Assembly (NCBI RefSeq): GCF_016801865.2 | Contig: NC_068938.1 | Location: 90,916,221 to 90,980,220, forward strand | DNA: 64,000 nt | Source: Culex pipiens pallens | Taxonomy: Eukaryota; Arthropoda; Insecta; Diptera; Culicidae | Reading direction: 5' to 3' | Shown: positions 56,100 to 64,000 of the stretch, piece by piece | Position numbering within the stretch: the first letter of the stretch is position 1 | Layout of the letters: every line of letters begins with the position of its first letter | Program-made: the position numbers and the translations under genes | The notes under the pieces: model-generated | The model's input: only the letters and a program-made list of their open reading frames with translations | What the model was told of the DNA's origin: nothing | The model's database searches: none

Positions 56100-57530
56100 A
56101 CCTATTCAAAAAAAAAAAAAAAAACTCTAGATTTGTAGCTGGGTTTGAACTTTATGTTTCTGTTTTCCAGTTGGCCTATAGCGGTCGATTCAACGCTGCA
56201 TAAACGTGTCTCAAACTTTGTGGGGACCTTCCCTATATCCGAAGAAGCTATATTGTGTCATTGATTCTCCATAAAATTTTGGAAGCTGTCCGTACAAAAA
56301 AGGTACGTAAATATTCGAAAATCTGTAACTTATGTATGAATTTTCTGATCAATTTGGTGTCTTGGGCAAAGTTGTAGGTATTGTTGAGGACTATTCAGAA
56401 AAAAATAGGTACACGGAAAAAATTGCCGATTTTTTTTTATTAACTTGTTTTTCACAAAAACTCAATTTCCCAAAATACGTAGGGTATTTGTCTATTTTGG
56501 GCCTAGTAAGCCGAGCTCACTTTGAATTTGATGTATTCTCAAAAGCTGCTATAGGCAGCCTTGCTTATATTACAAGTTGGTTTTTTAATGCTAATGCTCG
56601 TACTTAATCACATTTTTGATAAAAATACCTTATATCGCTGTATAAGCCCGAAAAACTAAAACATTTTTTGTCCCTATTTTGGGTCTATTGCTCCTATGAT
56701 ACCTTCTTTGTGCCTATTTTCGACCTACCTTCTGATTGGTTGAAATCTCGAAGCACGTGGCGAACTTTTTTGACGTACGGTTCAGCCCTAGCTCGTACAG
56801 TGCCGCACAAATTCGGTCGACTAACATGGTAAACCATTGTGATGTTTTAAGGCACAAATCAACATTAGAATGATTGATTACAATTGCTTTACGTGCATAA
56901 TTAGCATGTACATGATATATTTCTTCATTTAAATGAGTTCTAAACATAATTAAACATTTGTTGCGTAGCCAAACAGCAAGCCCGTAATATGCAAGAAAGA
57001 CTGTAACATGTGAAAAGCGCACACACACTGTCACAGATTGTAGAAGTGTCAAATGGACTGCTCTCCGAAATGGACGAAGTAACGTAATATTGAATATTTA
57101 GCCCTTTTAAAATGTTTGTCTTGATTAAAAAAATAAAAATATTGTATTCAAAAATTCTGAAAATTTCACGAATGTTTCATGTTTTAACATTGAAAATCGA
57201 TCCATTAGTTGCTGAGATATCGACATTAGAAAATGTTGGGTTGTTAAGGTGAGACTTAAAACAACTTCAATGTTCCTGTTTGTTTTTTTAAGCCGGTGTA
57301 TCTCAGCAAGCAGAGGTCCAATCTTCAATGTCTCTTATTCAATTTTATAGCAAATTTTCTGAACTTCTCACTCATTTTAAATAATATTCTAAAACTGCAA
57401 ATATTTCACTAAAATAAAACTTTCGGTGGCTACATCTTGAAAACGGAGCCTTTTATCAAAAAATGAGTACTTATCGATTGCAAATTCAATTTTACATAGA
57501 AAAAATTAGGTCAAATTTTTTTTTCTGTTG
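56100..57530. other. AT-rich non-coding stretch
   Basis: No supported gene. An A run at 56108-56124. The short ORFs lack recognisable features. Confidence 0.5.
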
Positions 57531-57745
57531 CCGTAAACTGGGGTGAATCGGGACTACAGTCTGAATAGGGACAGCAGTTTTTAGAGCACTTAAAGCTTTT
57601 AAATTTGGAAATGGATGTACACATTTTGTTGGCCTGAGTCTGTTCTAACCGAAACCAACCAGAAAAATCAAAATATTGTGCTCCAAAATGGTTAAAACTG
57701 CTGTCCCAATTCGCCCCATGTGTCCCGATTGACCCCAGTTTACGG
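57531..57745. mobile_element. 215-bp inverted-repeat element
   Basis: Ends CCGTAAACTGGGGTGAATCG and, inverted, CCGTAAACTGGGGTCAATCG; inner parts ACAGCAGTTTTAGAGCAC-like and complement also pair. No ORF. Confidence 0.8.
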
Positions 57746-59130
57746 TAGGTTTCTTTTTTTTAAATCACGGCAGCAGATTTTTTGACCATATTTCTCTGTG
57801 GTCCAAATGTTGCGGGGTTTTGCCCGCTTAAACATATAAAAAAATCTCGAAAATAGAAAAATCGAGTTAATCAGAAAATTCATTCAAAAGTTACAGATTT
57901 TCTAATATTTACAAACCGTAAAACGGGGTGACTTTGATAGGTTTGCTATTTTTCCGCAAAATGAAGAGTACAATTAAAATACATACGGAATTGTTTAGAA
58001 TCATACTGACCGTGGTAGATAAGTGTTCAAAGTACCTCAAAAAGAACTTTTCATAAAATTTTGAAAAGTTTAAAAAGTTAGTTAACTATAGTTAAGAAAA
58101 TGTTGATGAAGGTCATTTTTTTAAACTTCTCAAAGTGTTATGATTTTCTCAATGAACATGATTTGAATCGGGAAACGGAATGCATTTTCGGATTCTTTGG
58201 ACAAATTCTACTAGGAGAAGGTTAAATAAGTTTGTAAATAATAAATAATATGTGTTTTTGAAACACAACTAAAAAAAAACTCCGAATTTATAGGCAATTT
58301 CAGTTGAACAAATTTCATGTAAAATGTGAAAACTTGTGATTTGTGCTTCAAATTCAGTATAAAATGCAATATAAATCGATAATTTTACAAACAAAACTAA
58401 TTTTAGCTAATTTCAGGCAAAATTCCGACTGTTTTTTTTACCAATTTTACATATTTTTTTGTATTTTGTTTAAAAGCTTATAAACTTAGTTAACTAAATA
58501 TAAACATTGATTTTTTTTTGTTGAGAACTATTGAGGTTTTGCAGCGCGACTGAGTTTCAAATGTAGGTGGCGCCAAAATGAGGTTACTTGCCAAAAATCG
58601 TATTTCTTTCTGCTGCATTGAAGAACAAAATCGCTTATTTCTCATGATTCCCTGCATCAATCTTAATGAAACTGGTTGCAAAAGACGAGAAAATTTTTTT
58701 GCTTTAAAATAATGAACATCAATTTTTGGGCGCGCAAAAATGTGTGAACTTTTTCTTTAAAAAACATGTTTTGGAACACGAAAAAATGAGTTTCCCCGTA
58801 TATATAAATGAAATAAACAGTTATATAGTTGATAACAGATGTGGTAACGTATATCCAACAATTTTCATTGATTTTTGACAGACTTTCTTGTCAAATAGAC
58901 CAAATTACTATCTTTTTCTAAATTTACAGTTTTCTCATAGAAAAATCAAACAAATATTGGAGAGTTGTACACCAAATTGTTGGAAATAATTTTTCTCATC
59001 CGAATCCGGCATAAGTTTTATAAAAATGTTGATAATGAAGGAAAAAACACATTTTTTCAAAAAATCATAGGTTTACGCTATTTGTTCATAGGTGGCGACA
59101 TGTGTCTTTTAGCTTTGCTGCAAATCCTCT
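57746..59130. other. AT-rich stretch with one element terminus
   Basis: At 57914-57941 CCGTAAAACGGGGTGACTTT, GATAGG resembles the inverse of 60625-60645 (TATCAAAGTCACCCCGG). Otherwise no gene or complete repeat is seen. Confidence 0.4.
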
Positions 59131-59141
59131 ATATCAGCTAC

Positions 59142-60541
59142 TTTTTTTTTATTCTAAACTTATTTTTATTAGGTCCTCTTAGGTGCTAAGACCAGGTTAG
59201 GACCGAGGATCGATCAACGTATTAAATATACACATCAGAAAAAAAACTCATTACAATCCATACTTGGAGATCATGTAACTGACGAGGGTTACTTGGTCCA
59301 AGCGGGTCTTGCAGGTCTTGAACCTGCCGATGTACTCGGAGAAAATGCCCCACAGCTCAGCCGAACTGTAGAGCATTTCCCCGGCTTCCTCCTCCGTGGC
59401 TCCACCGTCTCGGGAGCCACTGCTTCCTTTGCTGCTTCCTGCTTGTCGAGGGCGATCCTTCGGTTTTCCGTCCGGAACTGCGCCCGGCAGCGGAGGGAAC
59501 TCCGCCGGCGAGAACACCGGAACTACTGGACTCTGCTTCTCCGCCTTCCTTGCCGGCGGGTTTGGTTTCGATGCCTGCTGGCGCCTCCGGATGAAGTCCG
59601 CACGCTTGGGGCAACTGCGGTCCGTGGCTTCATGGCTTCCAGAGCAGTTGGCACACCGCTTTGGCTGGGCTTTCTGGACTTCGCACTCGTCCGTCTTGTG
59701 GGGACCCCCACAGTTGTTGCACCTCCCTTTGAGGTGACAGTTCCTGGTTCCATGACCCAGCTGCAAGCAGTTCCTGCACTGGGTCACGTTCGGTCGCTTG
59801 TTCCGGTAGGCCTCCCACCGGATGTGAAATCTCCTCAAGCGCTTGATCTCACTCAGCTGCTTGAGGTTGGTGTACCCCTTGGGGAACGTAACAATGTACG
59901 GGGTTTCCTCCGAGGAGGTGAACTCTGCTTTTCTCTTGATGGCGTGCACCTTCACAGCATCCAGGTTGTGCGATTCCTTGAGGTTCTTCTTGACGTATTC
60001 AGGTGAAGCCGGTGGAAGTCCTCTGACGACGACGCGGAGTTGCCGCTCGCTTCGTTTCTCGTGGGTGTAGAACTCCACTTTGTTCGCAATCAAGTGGGCC
60101 CGCGCGGTCTCAAAACGTTCCTCGGAGGAACACATCAATTTGATCCCAAACGGAGTTAGCTTGTAACTTGGCTTGGTTGTGCACGGCGACATTACACTCC
60201 TCAGCTTGGCGTAGCTCGTATTCTTTACCACCAGAGGTGGTGGTTTCTTGGCCACTGGAACCACTGGAACCGGTGGAACGCTTCCTTTCCCGGCTGGGGT
60301 ACCATTGTTATTGTTGTTGTTCTCCGCCAGCGGGCTGAACTTGTTGTTGTTGAGAAGATTCTCCTCTGGGCCATTCCCGACAATGGCTCCGTCGCTGGTC
60401 TTCCTCCGCATCCCCGTTCCGTTTACGGAACGAAACTCGTCCCCATCGGAGGATTCTTCCACCTCCATCCGTAAGCACTTTGCCGCGCCACGAAAACAGC
60501 AGAAAAAACAACCGCTGTCTCCGGCTGTCAGACGAAAACTG
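59142..60541 (-). mobile_element. Gag-only non-LTR retroelement 3 (complete)
   Basis: 1.4 kb from CAGTTTTCGTCTGACAGCCG (5' end, 60541) to a poly(A) ending at 59142. The exact target duplication ATATCAGCTAC (extendable by TTT) lies at 59131-59141 and 60542-60552. It holds a single intact gag ORF and no RT. The last 70 bp of its 3' UTR (CTCGGTCCTAACC...GGACCTAATAAAAATAA) match the 3' end of the LINE at 32041-38369. Confidence 0.9.
59251..60468 (-). CDS. Gag-like protein with three zinc knuckles
   Basis: 405 aa from MEVEESSDGDEFRSVNGTG; the open frame upstream (to 60594) runs through leader and target sequence. PPPLVV near residue 80, then the central gag domain. Knuckles CRNCLQLGHGTRNC, CNNCGGPHKTDEC and CANCSGSHEATDRSC lie at about residues 228-280. 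A basic linker and the C-terminal block MLYSSAELWGIFSEYIGRF then KTCKTRLDQVTLVSYMISKY follow. No frame break. Expected to bind element RNA; whether it serves this RNA alone or helps other elements is unknown. Confidence 0.88.
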   Translation of the reverse strand: MEVEESSDGDEFRSVNGTGMRRKTSDGAIVGNGPEENLLNNNKFSPLAENNNNNNGTPAGKGSVPPVPVVPVAKKPPPLVVKNTSYAKLRSVMSPCTTKPSYKLTPFGIKLMCSSEERFETARAHLIANKVEFYTHEKRSERQLRVVVRGLPPASPEYVKKNLKESHNLDAVKVHAIKRKAEFTSSEETPYIVTFPKGYTNLKQLSEIKRLRRFHIRWEAYRNKRPNVTQCRNCLQLGHGTRNCHLKGRCNNCGGPHKTDECEVQKAQPKRCANCSGSHEATDRSCPKRADFIRRRQQASKPNPPARKAEKQSPVVPVFSPAEFPPLPGAVPDGKPKDRPRQAGSSKGSSGSRDGGATEEEAGEMLYSSAELWGIFSEYIGRFKTCKTRLDQVTLVSYMISKYGL

Positions 60542-60639
60542 ATATCAGCTACTTTAGTGATGGTACATTTAACGTACAAATAAAGTTTGAACATCTTAAA
60601 TATGATTTAAACAAGAAACAAGAACTATGACTATCAAAG

Positions 60640-61037
60640 TCACCCCGGAATTTAAACTAAGAGTTTTTAAAGAAACTATTTTTCTAAACACTATTGAAAA
60701 AACTTTTATTTCCAAAATAGTGCTTGGACTTTGTGTGGCCTACCCCAGTACATTTTTTAAAAATAATAATCTTGAGAAAAACCTTACCTATTGGAAAATA
60801 TTCCAAAAACAAATTGAAATCCTACACACAAAGAAAAAATACTCTGAATTTAAAAAGATCGTTCGTTGGATTAAAAGTTCGCGTTGGTGAATATTCGTAG
60901 AAAGTTCAAACTTTTCAATTTAAAAGTTGGAAAGTTTTTGATACAACCATGCATTAATGGAACAAAATCGTTGTATCGGTAAAAGTGTTTTACTTTTAAT
61001 TAGAAAAGAAACCTTTTATAGCAAGAATAAACAACAT
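60640..61037. other. AT-rich spacer between two gag-only elements
   Basis: The ORF at 60627-60890 (MTIKVTPEFKLRVFKETIF...) is AT-rich repeat sequence that starts in an element terminus; I do not call it a gene. Confidence 0.45.
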
Positions 61038-61051
61038 TTAATACTACAGTG

Positions 61052-62810
61052 GACCTCCGTGTACGCACGAGAGCAAGCAGCAGTCAAGTGCTCAGTGCTC
61101 CATCGTTTTTTCGATTTTTTTCGCCGTAGTTTACCGTGATTAGCCGCGAGTTTGCTCCACCAGCATGCCAAGGGCCGGCCGTGGCCGTGGCAGTTCGAGT
61201 GCGGCCTCGAAAAACCCGCGAAGTTCGTCTACCGGCCGTGTGCAAAAAGGTAAACAAACCAACGCCGTGTCGACCGCCATCGCGCAGGGGAGAGTGAGCG
61301 CAGAAGGAATCGACAAAAAGTTACTACATCCCGGATATGTTCCAAGATCACCAGTGCGAACCCGTTCAGGTACTTCCGGTGCCACGACCAGTGGCACATC
61401 GACATCCGCCAACATTCCCATCAGGAACGAGTTCCAGATGCTGAGCGACGACGAAGAAAACAACAACAACAACACCGACGGTAGCAGCACTACCGACGAC
61501 GACGAATACGATGGACGTGCACGGAAGAAAGTGTCGACGTCAAAAAAGAACAATTCTCCAACGGAACGAAGACCACCTCCAATTTTTGTTTTGGACACGT
61601 TGGCGGACGATGTTGACGAGTTGCTGGAAGGCCTCGGATATTGTCTGAAAATCGGTAAGTCGGCAGTGCAAGTGATCACACTGAACAGAAAAGATTTCGA
61701 CCTGGTGCTTGAAGAACTGAAGCGTAGCAACTTCAACTTCTACACATACGACCCAGAGAAGCCCCCTGTTAAGGTCGTCTTGCAGGGTTACCAAGACCGT
61801 CCGATCGCCGACCTGAAGCGACACCTCTCGAACGCCGGAATAAAGCCACGGGAGATAAAAGTGCTCTCGCGAAAGACAACAGTCACGGGTACGCATACCC
61901 TGTACTTGTTGTACTTCGACCGCGGCACCGTCAAGATCCAAGATCTGCGGCGGATTAAGACGTTGGACGGTTTTTGGGTAAACTGGCGGTTTTACACCAA
62001 GAACCCGACGGACGTAGCGCAATGCCACCGTTGCCAGAAATTCGGCCACGGCTCGCTGAATTGTAACCTCCGGCCCCGCTGCGTGAAGTGCGGTGAGTCA
62101 CACCTCTCGGAGGCGTGCGCACTGCCACGAAAGGCGGACTTGGGGGAAAACGCAGAACAAACTAAGCCGCGCGTAAAGTGCGCGAACTGTGACGGCAACC
62201 ATACCGGCAATTACCGCGGATGCGTCGCGCGCAAGGCCTACCTCGAGGAGCAGGAAAAGAGGAAGAAGAAAGCAGCAGCGTCCCACTCTCCTCGGCGAAG
62301 TACGAGCTCAGCCGTTCCTGCAGTTGGACAGCGTACGGTTCCAGCGGACAACCCAGCGTTCCCTCCTGGATGGGGGCGTTCGTTTGCCAGCGTGGTCGCT
62401 GCCGGTAGCGGCGATGCGGCCCAGCAAGGAGTCACCGGGGAAGATCTCTTTACCCTGCCGGAGTTCTTTGCTCTCGCGGGGGAGATGATGACGCGGTTTC
62501 GGAGCTGCCGTAACAAGGCGGAGCAATTTCTGGCCCTCGGGGAGCTGATGATCAAGCACATCTATAATTGATTATTTTTGTCTGTGATCTAGTTTTAAGC
62601 TTTCTCTCTATCTATCCTTTTACCATTGCACTTTCTGTAAGTTTTTTGAAAACTTTTTCTTACTCTTGTCTATTCCATAGTTATAAGTAATAATTTTTCG
62701 ATTGAATTACGATGTAAAACACAGCTGAAAGGAACACCAAAACTCTGTTGCGTACCTAAATGAACTCATTGTTACTTGATTACTCACAAATAAAACCGAA
62801 TTGAATTGAA
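61052..62810 (+). mobile_element. Gag-only non-LTR retroelement 4 (complete)
   Basis: 1.76 kb from (CAGTG)GACCTCCGTGTACG to a (TTGAA)n-type tail (CCGAATTGAATTGAATT). The exact 14-bp repeat TTAATACTACAGTG lies at 61038-61051 and 62811-62824; the true duplication may be 9 bp if the element starts at CAGTG. One intact gag ORF with a CpG-rich 5' half; no RT, endonuclease or RNase H. Confidence 0.88.
61165..62571 (+). CDS. Gag-like protein with three zinc knuckles
   Basis: 468 aa. The basic N-terminus MPRAGRGRGSSSAASKNP could act in nuclear or RNA binding. An acidic/Asn-rich stretch near 95-115 precedes PPPIFV (about 137). The central gag domain (about 150-285) is followed by knuckles CHRCQKFGHGSLNC, CVKCGESHLSEAC and CANCDGNHTGNYRGC (about 287-355), then a basic segment. 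The C-terminal block DLFTLPEFFALAGEMMTRF, RSCRNKAEQFLALGELMIK lies at 427-465. The start follows an in-frame-free leader and is the first ATG of the element. Related to the proteins at 27.4 and 59.25 kb but well diverged, so these are different families. Confidence 0.88.
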   Translation: MPRAGRGRGSSSAASKNPRSSSTGRVQKGKQTNAVSTAIAQGRVSAEGIDKKLLHPGYVPRSPVRTRSGTSGATTSGTSTSANIPIRNEFQMLSDDEENNNNNTDGSSTTDDDEYDGRARKKVSTSKKNNSPTERRPPPIFVLDTLADDVDELLEGLGYCLKIGKSAVQVITLNRKDFDLVLEELKRSNFNFYTYDPEKPPVKVVLQGYQDRPIADLKRHLSNAGIKPREIKVLSRKTTVTGTHTLYLLYFDRGTVKIQDLRRIKTLDGFWVNWRFYTKNPTDVAQCHRCQKFGHGSLNCNLRPRCVKCGESHLSEACALPRKADLGENAEQTKPRVKCANCDGNHTGNYRGCVARKAYLEEQEKRKKKAAASHSPRRSTSSAVPAVGQRTVPADNPAFPPGWGRSFASVVAAGSGDAAQQGVTGEDLFTLPEFFALAGEMMTRFRSCRNKAEQFLALGELMIKHIYN

Positions 62811-62824
62811 TTAATACTACAGTG

Positions 62825-63399
62825 TTAATTTCAGAAAAATTTGCTTGATTCTAGGCTTTATTTTATATTTATTTTTAAAAGTTTTAAACAGTATGTTACA
62901 TAAGACATTTTGTTATTGTATTTTACGCTTCTGGCCAAAATCCGAGTCCAAGCTGTACCGATTCTTAGGGTACGCCACCGGTCACTTCCGAAGACCCCAA
63001 GCTGGACGGTTCCAGACGGACGTTTCGACGCGCGACAGCAAAGTAGAGAACAGGATGGTCACGTTGCCGGCCTTCATCAGGACAGGTTTGGAGAAGTTGG
63101 CTGTAGATTCGGCAAGGGTGATCGACGTTTCCTGGCTGGAAAGTGAAGTGCCTGAACGGGGAGTTCCCGATTCTGGAAGCGCATCCGGAAGATTGGGTTG
63201 ATGAGGCCCTCGGAACGGAATTCGATTTCGAGCACTTCATCCTCCTTCGAGAATGACACAGATTTTTTCGGCACGCTGTCCAGGGTTCATTCGGCTGGAG
63301 CTGCGCCGTCGCGAGATGAGCATTTGTGGACGGTTATTTGCTAAAAGAGATGGAAGTAAGTGAAGTTGGCAAGCCACTGTACACATTCTCATTACTCAC
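62825..63399. other. Intron or decayed sequence left of the ARID pseudogene
   Basis: GC rises from about 62.94 kb. Short open frames on both strands (e.g. minus SVSFSKEDEVLEIEFRSEG near 63.2 kb) look like decayed coding sequence. An acceptor-like CTCTTTTAG near 63340 on the minus strand could belong to the same former gene. I cannot identify this part. Confidence 0.35.
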
Positions 63400-64000
63400 A
63401 GGTGTTGTAAACCGCCGGCACCGAGTGCAACATCCGCTCTGGCTACCTCCGATTATCCCGCTTCTCGACGTCCTCCTCTTCGTCGGCTCCTTCTCCTCAC
63501 CGTGAAAATCACCTGTCTCGTACTTGTCCAAAAACCGGATGTTTATCTTCTTCAACGCAATCTCGTTGTTCACGCAACTCTTCGGCAGCGCCATCTCCTC
63601 GATGATCTCGTTACAGTCCTCGCGGGAATTGACCTTCAATCACCAATCCCGGGCCACCACCACCGAATACAACCGGTGCGAATCCACATTCCTACCTCCC
63701 ATCCTAAAAAAAACAAACAAAATCAATCACAAGCCCCACAAAACACCCAAGCTTTCTTCTTACCCATTCCGGTCGTGGAACAGCTGCAGTTCCTGCAGGA
63801 AGCTCGCCTTGTCCTTTTTGAGCACTTCACCTCGTCCCGCACCCGCACCACCCTCCTTCGAATGCGTTCCGCTGCTGCTGTTTGGCTCACGAAGGTTTCC
63901 GCGTCCGATTCCTGGCTGCTGCCACCGTCGGCTTTGCTTTGCGTCCTAGAATCACCAGCACCACCGGACCCACCAAAGTGTTTGTTTACATTTGGAACTT
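63400..64000 (-). pseudogene. ARID2/BAP170-like pseudogene (ARID-domain exons)
   Basis: A right-hand exon ends KKDKASFLQELQLFHDRNG with donor GTAAGA (63763). The next exon starts at 63703 after TTTTTTTAG and contains HRLYSVVVAR, then EIIEEMALPKSCVNNEIAL and IRFLDKYE, the ARID signature of the PBAP/SWI-SNF subunit ARID2/BAP170. Decay: an in-frame TGA replaces the Trp codon before LKVNSRED, a conserved Trp is Cys (REDCNEI), about 8-10 residues are missing at the exon junction, and a frameshift after HGEE is needed to reach HSVPAVYN. It ends at donor GTGAGT (63399). The upstream exon also changes frame. Assembly error is possible but would need several faults. Confidence 0.65.

Noticed and set aside
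59293..60006. 237-aa plus-strand ORF
   Set aside because: Antisense of the zinc-knuckle gag gene at 59251-60468.
1..64000. CRISPR arrays, bacterial operons, phage or integron structures
   Set aside because: Introns, SINEs, LINEs and MITEs show a eukaryotic nuclear locus; no spacer-repeat arrays or bacterial gene sets are present.

Overview
This is a eukaryotic nuclear window, almost certainly from a culicine mosquito (Culex or Aedes type). The evidence is a CPT1 gene with insect-like N-terminal sequence, a canonical insect RpL38 gene, tRNA-derived SINEs, an I-group LINE with RNase H, and a dense, nested population of short inverted-repeat elements. The species is inferred. Genes are sparse and split by introns; most of the sequence is AT-rich transposable-element debris.

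Layout. (1) 1-12.03 kb, minus strand: the 5' half of carnitine O-palmitoyltransferase 1 (CPT1/whd) in at least five exons. They include a 26-nt micro-exon carrying the catalytic histidine and two homologous, phase-matched, apparently mutually exclusive exons (1996-2058 and 1428-1493). The introns hold a 991-bp foldback hAT-like element with an 8-bp target duplication, pogo-like MITEs nested in one another, and other repeats. The 3' part of the gene lies left of the window. (2) 12-25 kb: no confident protein gene. It holds a SINE, a 201-bp hAT MITE, several inverted repeats, an ORF1-only retroelement (20.8-22.0 kb), and a recursive-splice-like AG/GT junction on the minus strand at 24.43 kb. (3) 25.8-31.5 kb: a 1.3-kb foldback element, a gag-only retroelement (27.3-28.8 kb), and two copies of a 0.6-kb repeat. 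(4) 32.04-38.37 kb: a complete, apparently intact I-group LINE (ORF1 gag; ORF2 endonuclease-RT-RNase H) between 12-bp target duplications. (5) 38.4-50 kb: repeats, a possible first exon near 38.65 kb and a possible minus-strand first exon near 47.8-48.3 kb. (6) 50-54.6 kb: RpL38 (plus), a DDE transposon with a nearby MITE sharing its terminus, and the last exon of an unrecognised minus-strand gene. (7) 54.6-64 kb: palindromes, a minisatellite, two more complete gag-only retroelements (59.14-60.54 and 61.05-62.81 kb) and a decayed ARID2/BAP170-like pseudogene at the right edge.

The most striking observation is four ORF1-only retroelements in 64 kb. Each has its own target duplication and 3' tail and lacks any endonuclease/RT ORF. 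One of them (59.14-60.54 kb) shares its 3'-terminal sequence with the intact autonomous LINE in the same window, which points to a helper/parasite relationship. The second is the CPT1 splice architecture around the active site.
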